Below are positions 7,781 through 15,567 of a stretch of DNA of 64,000 nucleotides, one piece after another. Below the pieces are notes generated by a model. It worked only from the letters and a program-made list of their open reading frames with translations, ran no database searches and had not been told where the DNA came from. The translations under genes and the position numbers were made by a program. Origin of the DNA: PLanc-01 sp034678485 (GTDB lineage Bacteria; Planctomycetota; Phycisphaerae; Sedimentisphaerales; Anaerobacaceae); assembly GCA_034678485.1 (NCBI GenBank), contig JAXDBU010000061.1, positions 1 through 64,000 on the forward strand. The letters run 5' to 3'. How positions within the stretch are numbered: the first letter of the stretch is position 1; each line of letters starts with the position of its first letter.

Positions 7781-9760
7781 ATGGAACCTCAGAGTATCCT
7801 GGCTATCGACTTCGGGACGACGAACACGTACTTCAGCAAGTGTCCGGCGGACCAGATTTCACCCGTCGGGATCGATTTCGGGACCGGGCGGGACGGTCTG
7901 CCCACCGCCATCCTCTACCGCGGCGACCGCGAGCCCCTGGTGGGCGAGCCCGCTCTCCACGAGTACGGCGAGGCTTCCGACGGGGAACGCAAGGACTATC
8001 GGCTTCGCACCCAGTTCAAACCCGACATCGTCTCGAGCGAGGACGCCGCGAGGGCCGCGACCGACTTCCTCCGCGTCGTCGTCCAACAGGCCCAGCGCCA
8101 GCACATCGCCCTGGACCCGGGCAAGCACGACGTCATCATCGGAGTCCCGAGCGAGGCACATGGGCCGTTCCGCACCCGGGTTTCGGGAATCGCCCAAGAG
8201 GCCGGCTATGGCGACGTTCGGCTCGTGGATGAACCCAAAGGCGCCCTGCTGCATCACCTCTGGCACAAGGACTTCTCGCCGGAAGAGGCCCGGCGGGGCA
8301 TTCTCGTCATCGACTTCGGCGGCGGCACCTGCGATTTCGCGTTCCTCCAGAGCCTCCAGGTGAGCCACTCCTGGGGTGACATGGAGCTCGGCGGCCGGCT
8401 GTTCGACGACCTGTTCTTCCAATGGCTCCTCGAACAGAACCCCGGCGCGCTGAAGGCCATGGAAAAGGCCGGCGACACGTACTACGTGCACTCGTACCTG
8501 TGCCGAGAGGTGAAGGAGTTCTTCTCGCTGACCATGGCCCGCGATCGGTCGGAGAAGGTGAACAAATCGGTGAGTCGCTACGGCAGCCTGCGGGGCATGG
8601 ATTGGGACGGATTCGTCGAGCGAGCGAAGAACTATCTGCCGAGCCCAACGTTCGTCCTCCAGATGGAGAGCATGGGCGTCCGCGCCCAGAGAATCCTCCA
8701 GCGACAGCGACCGATGGACTTGATCGACTGGTTCCGTGCGACGCTGGCGCATGGGCTGACGGAAAAGGCGGTGGCCACCGACCAGATCAGTCGAGTCATT
8801 CTGGCGGGCGGCAGCAGTCAATGGCCGTTCGTGCCGGACGTGGTGACCGAGACGCTTGGGATCGACCGGTCGCACCTGATGCGAAGCGACCGGCCATACG
8901 CGGTGATCTCGCAGGGACTGGCCAGCCTGCCTGCGCTGCAGAAGAACTTCGAGCAGACGCGGGAGAAGCTCCGGCGGGACCTGCCGCGATTCTGCCAGAC
9001 CCGCGTCCGCCCCTTGGTCGAGCGCGTGACGGACAATTACGTCGCCGGTGTGGCCTCCGACGTGACCTCGGAACTGTTCGACCGGACGATTCGTCCGATT
9101 GTGGAGGAGTTCCGCGAAAAAGGCGGATCCGTGAAGACCCTGCGAGAGTCCATCGCCGCCCAGGTCAAGGCCAACGAGGGCAAGTTCCAGGCCATCCTCG
9201 AAAAACGGATGCAGACGCTGCGACGGGGTCTGCCCGGCGAGCTCAACGAGCTGCTGCGGACCTGGTTCGAGTCCTACGGATTGAGCGTGGGGGAGAAACC
9301 CATCGCGGAGACCCAGCGCGGGATGATCGGCCAGGGACTCGTGCAGCCGGACACGCCGGACCTTTACAACGGCATCATGGACACTGTCGGATGGTTCGCC
9401 ATCGCACTGGCGACCGCGGTCGGCGCCTCGATCTCCGGCGGCGGCGGCATGGCCCTGGTGGCAGCCGGTCCCGTCGGCTGGATCGCCGGCGCGATCATCG
9501 GCGCGGTCGTCGCATTCCTGGCGGTCCGCTATGGCATGTCGAAGGCCAAGGAGCTGGCCGATACCTGGAACGCCCCGGCCTGGATCGTCAAGAACGTCCT
9601 GCTGCCCTCGCGAATCGCCCGGATGAGGGGGGATTTCCAGGGCCGGCTCAAGGAAAACCTGCAAAGCCAGACGCGGGCCCTCCAGGACGAGCTGGAATCC
9701 CGCATCCGCCAGGTCACAGAGCGGCAAGTCGAGGGCCTGTCGGAAGTTGCGCAACTGTGA
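7781..9760 (+). CDS. Hsp70/DnaK-family ATPase with C-terminal membrane hairpin
   Basis: This 659-residue protein has an actin-fold Hsp70 ATPase domain. I see the phosphate-1 loop DFGTTNT (residues 10-16), a GVPSEA segment, the phosphate-2 loop VIDFGGGTCDF, an LGGRLFDDLF segment, and the adenosine motif VILAGGSSQWPFV. In place of a DnaK substrate-binding domain there is a charged helical region and then a glycine-rich hydrophobic hairpin at about 535-585 (WFAIALATAVGAS and GWIAGAIIGAVVAFLAV). A charged coiled-coil-like tail of about 70 residues ends the protein. It is therefore probably a membrane-anchored Hsp70 relative, not a general chaperone. The partner gene upstream also encodes a membrane hairpin protein. 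Its client is unknown. Confidence 0.85.
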   Translation: MEPQSILAIDFGTTNTYFSKCPADQISPVGIDFGTGRDGLPTAILYRGDREPLVGEPALHEYGEASDGERKDYRLRTQFKPDIVSSEDAARAATDFLRVVVQQAQRQHIALDPGKHDVIIGVPSEAHGPFRTRVSGIAQEAGYGDVRLVDEPKGALLHHLWHKDFSPEEARRGILVIDFGGGTCDFAFLQSLQVSHSWGDMELGGRLFDDLFFQWLLEQNPGALKAMEKAGDTYYVHSYLCREVKEFFSLTMARDRSEKVNKSVSRYGSLRGMDWDGFVERAKNYLPSPTFVLQMESMGVRAQRILQRQRPMDLIDWFRATLAHGLTEKAVATDQISRVILAGGSSQWPFVPDVVTETLGIDRSHLMRSDRPYAVISQGLASLPALQKNFEQTREKLRRDLPRFCQTRVRPLVERVTDNYVAGVASDVTSELFDRTIRPIVEEFREKGGSVKTLRESIAAQVKANEGKFQAILEKRMQTLRRGLPGELNELLRTWFESYGLSVGEKPIAETQRGMIGQGLVQPDTPDLYNGIMDTVGWFAIALATAVGASISGGGGMALVAAGPVGWIAGAIIGAVVAFLAVRYGMSKAKELADTWNAPAWIVKNVLLPSRIARMRGDFQGRLKENLQSQTRALQDELESRIRQVTERQVEGLSEVAQL

Positions 9761-9770
9761 GGCAGCGGGT

Positions 9771-9839
9771 TCGTAGTGTGCCCGTAAGGGCATATCTCCA
9801 TGCGCGGGGAAGATAACGCCTTACGGCGTCACTACAAAC
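9771..9839. repeat. Bipartite hairpin repeat, family A copy 2
   Basis: This copy reads in the opposite orientation to the one at 2254: TGCCCGTAAGGGCA comes first, then AACGCCTTACGGCGT, between GTAGTG and CACTAC. It follows the Hsp70-like gene directly and might act in transcription termination or mRNA end protection. Confidence 0.85.
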
Positions 9840-9954
9840 ACATTCGCAGAATCGGGCATGACTTCGTTGACATCGGGGGTGCGGAACCGTATGATGGCGG
9901 CTGTTGAGAGTTGGGGCATGTCGCCGCAACGGAAGACCCTTTCCGAGTAGATTC

Positions 9955-10764
9955 GTGAAGATCGTAGTTTGCATACCGGCTCGCTATGCGTCCACCCGCT
10001 TCCCCGCGAAAGTTCTCGCCAAAGACACCGGCAAGTACCTTATCCAGCACACGTGGGAGCAGGCCCGCAAGGCCAGGCTGCCCGAGCGCGTGGTGATCGC
10101 GGCCGACGACGACAAGATCGTCAAGGCCGCCAGGGAGTTCGGGGCCGAGTGCGTGCTGACCTCGCCCAAACATAACAGCGGGACGGATAGAATCGCCGAA
10201 GCGGTCGGCCAAAGCGACGCAGATATTGTGGTCAACGTCCAAGGCGACGAGCCACGAATCGACCCCGACCACATCGACTACCTCGCCCGCCTGCTGATCG
10301 ACCACCCCGACGCCCCGATGGCCACGCTGGCAGCTCCTTTCGCGACCCGCGAACAGATCGCCGACCCGAACGTGGTCAAGGTGGTGGTTTCGTCGCTCGT
10401 CGCTCGTCCCGCGTCGCTCGACGCCGGGGCCCCCACGCACAACGCACGACGCACGACGCACGACGCCTCCCGGGCGATCTACTTCTCGCGCTCGGTGATT
10501 CCCTACGACCGGGATCGCGCAGGCGTGGGCGACGTGGGCCATTATTTGCGGCATATCGGAGCTTACGCATATCGCAGGGACTTCCTGTTGAAGATTACGT
10601 CGCTGCCGCAGACGCCCCTGGAGAAGCTCGAAAAGCTCGAGCAACTCCGGGCCATCGAGAACGGATACACGATCCTCGTCGGCAAGGTCGAACGCACCTG
10701 CGAAGGCATTGACACCCCCGAGCAATACGCGGCGTTTGTGGAACTGTGGAGAAGAAGCCATTGA
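9955..10764 (+). CDS. kdsB: 3-deoxy-manno-octulosonate cytidylyltransferase with repeat-derived insertion
   Basis: KdsB activates Kdo with CTP to CMP-Kdo in the cytoplasm for lipopolysaccharide inner-core synthesis. The N-terminal IPARYASTRFPAKVL is the nucleotide-binding motif, and VNVQGDEP and YFSRSVIPYDRD are family hallmarks. The protein is 269 residues, longer than the usual about 245-255. The extra length is one block at about residues 145-171, between VVKVV and RAIYFSRS, encoded by GC-rich near-palindromic repeats. I chose GTG 9955 because homology begins at KIVVCIPARY; the open frame upstream has no support and the ribosome site is weak. The gene implies a Kdo-containing outer membrane. 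Confidence 0.92.
   Translation: MKIVVCIPARYASTRFPAKVLAKDTGKYLIQHTWEQARKARLPERVVIAADDDKIVKAAREFGAECVLTSPKHNSGTDRIAEAVGQSDADIVVNVQGDEPRIDPDHIDYLARLLIDHPDAPMATLAAPFATREQIADPNVVKVVVSSLVARPASLDAGAPTHNARRTTHDASRAIYFSRSVIPYDRDRAGVGDVGHYLRHIGAYAYRRDFLLKITSLPQTPLEKLEKLEQLRAIENGYTILVGKVERTCEGIDTPEQYAAFVELWRRSH
10387..10467. repeat. In-frame repeat insertion inside kdsB
   Basis: About 81 bases (27 codons) of repetitive DNA, TCGCTCGTCGCTCGT on one side and a triple CGCACGACG tract on the other, sit between two conserved kdsB segments. The length is a multiple of three and leaves no stop codon. In E. coli KdsB this position is a short loop. Confidence 0.75.
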
Positions 10765-11232
10765 ATGCAGGGAAGGCGCAGACAAGGGTGGATTCCGTGG
10801 GCACAACCGCAGCCCATGCCCGGGGACGCTGTCCCCGGACCCCGGGCATTTTTCGCTTTGCGCCAGCAGCATGGTATGAGAGCAAGGCCCGGACGCACAG
10901 CGGCCCTCCAGACTGGAGCACCGCGGCGAGGTCCGTTTGGAGTTCGGCCTTCAGGCGGGTCCAAGAGTCTTCCGGCGCAGCCGGCTCCTTTCCAAGTGGT
11001 CCAAGGATACAAAAGCTGGGCGGACTGTTTGACCCGCGTAAACGCGGAACGCCGAACAGGAAGACTGCACGAACTCTGGCGATACGGGCCACAGTTGCGG
11101 TCATGCACCCCCTCCATGCTATTGGCCCAATGCGAAAAATGCCGGGGTTTGGGGAGAGCCCCAAGGAGCCACTGGTTGGCGAATCTGAATAGGTCAATAG
11201 CGTGCTGATGATATAGGATAGAGTTGTAGAGC
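10765..11232. other. Intergenic stretch bounded by an inverted repeat
   Basis: No gene is convincing in this 468-base gap; two overlapping open frames have no recognisable features. Near-complementary arms CCCCGGGCATTTTTCGC (about 10842) and GCGAAAAATGCCGGGG (about 11134) bracket roughly 300 bases, and a CCGGGGACGCTGTCCCCGG hairpin lies at about 10818-10838. The block may be a degenerate non-autonomous element. Confidence 0.5.
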
Positions 11233-13038
11233 ATGGTACGAATTGAGGTTGGGTCTCAGATGGTAGATAGCAAAGAGCTTCTGACGAAGATCACCGACAT
11301 CTCGACGGAGAGCGAGTTTTTTGCGCCGATGCCGCCGAACTACAAGAAGGGCAAGACCCGCTATGTGTTCGTCATGGGCACGGTCATGAGCGGACTGGGC
11401 AAGGGGATCTTCTCCTCGTGCCTTGCCAAACTCCTGCAGGACAAGGGATTGAAGGTCGCGCCGATCAAGCTCGAAGGCTATTTGAACATCGATTCCGGCA
11501 CGCTAAATCCCTTCCGTCACGGGGAGGTCTTCGTCCTCGACGACGGCATGGAAACGGATATGGACCTGGGCACCTACGAGCGAATCCTCGACCAGGACCT
11601 GAGCCGGGCCAACTTCGCCACCAGCGGGCAGATCTTCAGCTCCGTGCTCAGCAAGGAGCGTCATGGCGACTACCTCGGGCGCGACGTGCAGATGATCCCC
11701 CACGTGACGGGCGAGGTGAAGCTCCGCCTGAGGCAACTGGCCGCCGACAGCAAGGCGGACGTCGTTTTCGTCGAGATCGGCGGCACGGTCGGCGACCTGG
11801 AGAACGCCTACTTCATCGAAGCGATGCGCGAGCTGGCCTATGAGGAAGGGCCGGGCAGCAGTTGCTTCGTCGCGCTGACCTACATCATCGATCCGCCCGC
11901 TTTGGGCGAGCAGAAGTCCAAGGCCGCCCAGCTCGGCATCAAGCAGGTGATGCAGCTCGGGATCCAGCCCGACATCATCGTCTGCCGGGCGACGAACCCG
12001 GTCAACGAGAAGGCCCGTCAGAAGATCAGCGTCTACAGCAACGTGCCGCTGGAGCGGGTCATCAGCCTGCACGACTCGACGAGCATCTACACGATCCCCG
12101 CCATGCTCCGCGAGCATGGGCTGGATTTCGAGGTCCTTCGCCTGCTCAAGATCGAGGACCGCATCAACCTGCGTCACGAGCGGAAGGCCTGGGCCAAGTG
12201 GTGCGACTTCACCGACCGGATCGGGACCGCCAAGTACGAGACGACGATCGGCATCACGGGCAAGTACACCTCCGTCCGCGACAGCTACGCTTCGATCATC
12301 AACGCGCTGGAGCACGCGGGCGTCGCGCTGGGCAGTGACGTCAAGATCAAGTGGATCGAGACGACCGGCATCACGGACGCCAACGTCGCCAAACACCTGG
12401 CGGACGTGGACGGCATCATCGTACCGGGCGGGTTCGGGGCTCGCGGCTCGGAGGGCAAGATCGCCTGCGTGAAGTATACCCGCGAGAACAACCTGCCCTA
12501 TCTGGGTCTGTGCCTGGGGTTCCAGATGGCGGTGATCGAGTTCGCCCGCAACATGTGCGGGCTCAAGAACGCCAACAGTACGGAGATGGACGCGAACGCG
12601 CCGGAGCCGGTGATCGACATCCTGCCCGAGCAGAAGAAGATCGAGGGTCTCGGCGGCAACATGCGCCTGGGCGGCCGGAACATCCAGATCGCGCCCAAGA
12701 CCATCGCCTGGGACCTGTTCGGCCGCAAGGACACCGTGCGAATGCGGTTCCGGCACCGCTACGAGGTCGATCCTCGGTACATCGAGACCCTGGAAAAGAA
12801 CGGCATGGTCTTCTCGGGCAAGGCGCCGGATCAGCCGATCATGCAGATCCTGGAGTTGCCGAAACATCCGTTCTTCATGGGGACGCAGGCGCATCCCTGC
12901 CTAACTTCGCGGCCGTTGCGCCCGCAGCCGATGTTCGTCGGGCTGGTCGCGGCAGCTATGAAGAGGCAGCACCTGGACGCGGACCTGCCGAACTGCGTCG
13001 AAGCCGTGAAGCGGGTCTGCGCCTCCGCGGAGGCGTAG
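11233..13038 (+). CDS. pyrG: CTP synthase, divergent, with altered glutaminase triad
   Basis: CTP synthase makes CTP from UTP, ATP and glutamine in the cytoplasm. The 601-residue length exceeds the usual 530-560 because of an N-terminal extension of about 40 residues. The synthetase P-loop reads GTVMSGLGKG, where most enzymes have GGVVSSLGKG, and the usual KLDPYINVDPGTM segment reads KLEGYLNIDSGTL. The EIGGTVGDLE metal-site motif is intact. In the glutaminase domain the nucleophile motif GLCLGFQ is present, but the His-Pro-Glu of the triad is His554-Pro-Cys556 (codon TGC at 12898-12900). ATG 11233 or ATG 11260 could be the start. The kdsB neighbour uses its product. Confidence 0.9.
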   Translation: MVRIEVGSQMVDSKELLTKITDISTESEFFAPMPPNYKKGKTRYVFVMGTVMSGLGKGIFSSCLAKLLQDKGLKVAPIKLEGYLNIDSGTLNPFRHGEVFVLDDGMETDMDLGTYERILDQDLSRANFATSGQIFSSVLSKERHGDYLGRDVQMIPHVTGEVKLRLRQLAADSKADVVFVEIGGTVGDLENAYFIEAMRELAYEEGPGSSCFVALTYIIDPPALGEQKSKAAQLGIKQVMQLGIQPDIIVCRATNPVNEKARQKISVYSNVPLERVISLHDSTSIYTIPAMLREHGLDFEVLRLLKIEDRINLRHERKAWAKWCDFTDRIGTAKYETTIGITGKYTSVRDSYASIINALEHAGVALGSDVKIKWIETTGITDANVAKHLADVDGIIVPGGFGARGSEGKIACVKYTRENNLPYLGLCLGFQMAVIEFARNMCGLKNANSTEMDANAPEPVIDILPEQKKIEGLGGNMRLGGRNIQIAPKTIAWDLFGRKDTVRMRFRHRYEVDPRYIETLEKNGMVFSGKAPDQPIMQILELPKHPFFMGTQAHPCLTSRPLRPQPMFVGLVAAAMKRQHLDADLPNCVEAVKRVCASAEA

Positions 13039-13051
13039 AAGCGTCTCATCC

Positions 13052-13077
13052 GTCCTATAGGTCCTATAGGACCTAAT
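13052..13077. repeat. Short tandem/palindromic repeat GTCCTATAG
   Basis: GTCCTATAGGTCCTATAGG is a self-complementary tandem just after the pyrG stop codon. It is a short dispersed-repeat type; I see no second copy in this window. Confidence 0.6.
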
Positions 13078-13111
13078 GAGTTTTGACGAGCAAGATCGGC
13101 AATCGAACCGT

Positions 13112-13194
13112 GTGGCACCCCCGCCCTCGGGGGTGATCCCAGCCGGGGGTGATCCCAGCCGGAGGTGATCCCAGCCGGGGGCGGCTGGGCTACA
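13112..13194. repeat. Palindromic repeat, family H (GTGGCACCCCCGCC)
   Basis: The element reads GTGGCACCCCCGCCCTCGG, then three tandem GTGATCCCAGCC units, then GGGGGCGGCTGGGCTACA. A second member without the tandem expansion lies at 57187-57242. It occupies the gap downstream of pyrG, facing the end of the convergent lipoprotein gene. Nothing else in 13039-13294 looks like a gene. Confidence 0.75.
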
Positions 13195-13294
13195 TTACTG
13201 TACTGTCGCCTGAAGGAACTCCGAGCCAAGCGAATGAAGTCCGCCAAAGCGGTGGTACACGCTACCGAACTTGTCTGTCAAAACTCACTGGGAC

Positions 13295-13693
13295 TCACGA
13301 TTTGCCTTCCCGCGTCGGAGCAACCTTGAGCCTGTCCACTTGGGCCTTGAGTCGCTCGACTTCCTTCCGCAGCTTGGCGTTTTCGTCGAGGAGCCTGGTC
13401 GCCACGTCGCCGACCCGCTCGGCAATCCCCTTGTCGATGTCCTTCTGAAGAGCCTCGATGCGGGCCTTGCACTGGGCCAGTTCCTCGTCCCGCTGGCGCA
13501 GTTCCTGTGCGTGCTTTTGACGAAGAGTCTCGATCTCGGCCTTGCAGGCCGCCAACTCCTGCTGCAAATCCGCGCTCTGGGCCGCCAGGAGTCTCGCTTG
13601 TTTCTCGTTCGGCGTTTGGGCCTGTTGCTGGCATCCGGAGGCACATATCGCGACGACAACCACTGCGATAATGGTCACAACTGCGTTCTTCAT
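13295..13693 (-). CDS. Small coiled-coil lipoprotein
   Basis: This 132-residue protein starts with a lipoprotein signal (MKNAVVTIIAVVVVAICASG, lipobox A-S-G-C). The rest is strongly helical with heptad-like patterns rich in Glu, Lys, Gln and Leu, for example LQQELAACKAEIETLRQKH, which predicts a coiled coil. It would be anchored to a membrane from the periplasmic side, like Lpp- or YbgF-type spacers, but it belongs to no family I can name. The ATG at 13693 fits the signal peptide and has an AGGCGACGAG ribosome site. It lies downstream of mtnP on the same strand. Confidence 0.75.
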   Translation of the reverse strand: MKNAVVTIIAVVVVAICASGCQQQAQTPNEKQARLLAAQSADLQQELAACKAEIETLRQKHAQELRQRDEELAQCKARIEALQKDIDKGIAERVGDVATRLLDENAKLRKEVERLKAQVDRLKVAPTREGKS

Positions 13694-13747
13694 CTCGTCG
13701 CCTTTCTGTCCTGGGCGCATCTCTGCGTCCTCCGCGGTTAGATAATC

Positions 13748-14623
13748 CTATTCAAAGAGCACCGCCAGTCGCTTCTTGCGATCCGGGTCGATGCGGCTCG
13801 GGTTCGTCCAGACCGCCAGCTCCAGGCTCTTGCGACACGGGCAGCTCTCTTGCACGAGCACCTCATCACTGGCCAGCAGCGCTCGGATCAGCACCAGGCA
13901 GTTGTTCGTCGCGGTCTTCATGTTCGAGAGAATCTCCTCCAGGAGCCCCTGCTTGCCTTTGGACTTGTCGTGCGGCCGCCAGCAGTCGTAATCGCTCACC
14001 AGCGCAATCAGGGCGTAACACATCTGTGCTTCGCGGGCCAGCTTGGCCTCCGGCATGGCGGTCATGCCGATCAGGCTGCCGCCCCAGACGCGGTGCATGA
14101 GCGACTCGGCCCGCGTCGAGAACTGCGGGCCCTCCATGCAGACGTAGGTGCCGTCCGAATGGGTGGTGACATCCAGCGGCGGCGCCACGTGCAACAGGGT
14201 CTCCTTGAGACGAGAGCAGACAGGCTGGGCCATTTCGCAATGCACGGCCCCGTACCCGTCGAAGAACGTGCTGCGCCGCCGGAACGTCTTGTCGATGAAC
14301 TGATCGGCCAGAACGAGATGGCCCGGCGCGATCTTCTCCTGAAGCGAGCCCACCGCCCCGCTGGCGATCACCGCATGGACACCCAGCGACTTCAATGCGA
14401 AGACATTGGCGGCATACGGGACCTCGCTCGGCGAAAGGACATGTCCCTTGCCGTGACGGTTGACGAAGGCAACCTGCCGGCTGCCCAGCCTGCCCAGCAG
14501 AATGGGCCCGCTGGGTTTCCCGAACGGCGTCTCGACCTCCCGAAACTCGACCTCCGACAACTGCCCGACGAGCGCATCGCCCAGACCCGTGCCGCCGATG
14601 ATACCGATCAGCTCATCTGCCAT
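13748..14623 (-). CDS. mtnP: S-methyl-5'-thioadenosine phosphorylase
   Basis: This enzyme cleaves methylthioadenosine with phosphate to adenine and methylthioribose 1-phosphate in the methionine salvage pathway. The 291-residue protein shows the family's GIIGGTGLGD start, the RHGKGH phosphate-site segment, MEGPQFSTRAES and the substrate motif GMTAMPEAKLAREA. ATG 14623 fits the homology start and has GGGAG upstream. The C-terminal tail after residue 260 is longer than usual and continues to LAVLFE. A purine nucleoside phosphorylase role is a weaker alternative, because the MTAP-type substrate motif is clear. Confidence 0.9.
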   Translation of the reverse strand: MADELIGIIGGTGLGDALVGQLSEVEFREVETPFGKPSGPILLGRLGSRQVAFVNRHGKGHVLSPSEVPYAANVFALKSLGVHAVIASGAVGSLQEKIAPGHLVLADQFIDKTFRRRSTFFDGYGAVHCEMAQPVCSRLKETLLHVAPPLDVTTHSDGTYVCMEGPQFSTRAESLMHRVWGGSLIGMTAMPEAKLAREAQMCYALIALVSDYDCWRPHDKSKGKQGLLEEILSNMKTATNNCLVLIRALLASDEVLVQESCPCRKSLELAVWTNPSRIDPDRKKRLAVLFE

Positions 14624-14756
14624 GCTCAACTCCCGTAGCACGAGCATCTTACCCGTGATCCTGAATCCATGGGCACTCGCACCCATGCCACTTTGTCCGG
14701 CCATCATAGCGGCTTGGCCCCTGGCTGTCGAGGATTGGCGAATCGCCATGGGAGCT

Positions 14757-14934
14757 GAAGTCCTGCGCAATGGAAGATCAGGCCCACTTGGGGAAGGAGA
14801 AACCTCTTTCCTCGATTCTTCCTTCCCAAACCGTGAGAGTTCACAGAGAACGGCATAGGTTGATTCTTCAAGGAAATCGAAGAACAAGATTTCCTTGAAG
14901 AATATAGGCCTGATCTTCCATTTCGCAGGACTTC
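14757..14934. mobile_element. 178-base MITE-like element with 28-base terminal inverted repeats
   Basis: The ends GAAGTCCTGCGCAATGGAAG (14757 onward, continuing to 14784) and the reverse complement at 14907-14934 match over 28 bases with one difference. Inside, ATTCTTCAAGGAAATC (14861-14876) pairs perfectly with GATTTCCTTGAAGAAT (14888-14903), so the right half also forms a tight hairpin. There is no coding capacity. The structure resembles a miniature inverted-repeat element; I see no second copy or target duplication in the window. Confidence 0.7.
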
Positions 14935-15003
14935 AGATTGAACAACCGCCCGCCGGCCGCATAATACTGGAGAATCGAAACCCTTAGTCAGGAGCCCAAG
15001 CAT

Positions 15004-15294
15004 ATGGATCTGGTCGTCACCGTCAAAGAGATCAAAGGTCATTGTCCTGTCCATAGGGTCGGCGATTCGTTCGCCCTGAAGGCGTGCTACCAGCTCGTCA
15101 GCGAGATCCCGGTCTGCATGCACGGCCTGGCGTCCCTGATGCCCTGGTACAACGCCCTGCGGGTCTCCGAACCCGCCGATTGGGGCCTCGACGGCAAGAA
15201 GGACAAGACCAAAGCCTACGTCCAGTGTCCCGATGTCTGCCAATACACCGACGGCGGGACCGTCATCTACGAAATCGCCAAGGTCAAAGGCTGA
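15004..15294 (+). CDS. TIGR04076 family protein
   Basis: This 96-residue protein matches the small TIGR04076 family in my reading: it has conserved cysteines in GHCPVH, the VCMHGLASLMPWYNALR core, and the C-terminal VQCPDVCQYTDGGTVIYE. The family's function is unknown; spaced cysteines could bind metal. ATG 15004 has AGGAG seven bases upstream. It stands alone between the MITE-like element and a decayed gene on the other strand. Confidence 0.8.
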   Translation: MDLVVTVKEIKGHCPVHRVGDSFALKACYQLVSEIPVCMHGLASLMPWYNALRVSEPADWGLDGKKDKTKAYVQCPDVCQYTDGGTVIYEIAKVKG

Positions 15295-15345
15295 TAGAGC
15301 ATCTGACCTTGGCAAGCATGGTCGGGCGAACGGGCTGATGCGTCG

Positions 15346-15562
15346 TCAGGATCGCTTGCGACTTGGGCAATCGATGCGTCTGAAGTATTCCGGGAAATTG
15401 GCTGTCGCCAGCCAGACCCAGTAGTAATCACCTTCGAAGTGGATGTGCGCGATCTCCTCCACCTCGCCGATCGGGCCCGGGGGCCATAATGGCCACGCTC
15501 CAAGCGTCCTTCGCAACCACGCGATAGCGCGCGACGGACGTGTCACCCTCGAAATCAATCAT
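15346..15562 (-). pseudogene. Frameshifted small hypothetical gene
   Basis: A frame starting at ATG 15560-15562 encodes MIDFEGDTSVARYRVVAKDA and on through WSVAIMAPG, then leaves frame in a G run at 15479-15483. Removing one G there joins it to PIGEVEEIAHIHFEGDYYWV and onward to SRKRS, giving a coherent 71-residue protein. It begins five bases after the galM stop on the same strand, so it was probably the last gene of that unit. The shift could be a real mutation or an assembly error in the homopolymer. The family is not recognised. Confidence 0.55.
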
Positions 15563-15567
15563 GCACG

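Noticed and set aside
10746..11208. Two open frames of about 148 codons upstream of pyrG
   Set aside because: They overlap each other in different frames, have no recognisable features and follow GC-skewed repeat DNA.
13112..13194. Possible CRISPR array (three GTGATCCCAGCC units)
   Set aside because: The units are contiguous without spacers and belong to a palindromic dispersed repeat seen again at 57187.
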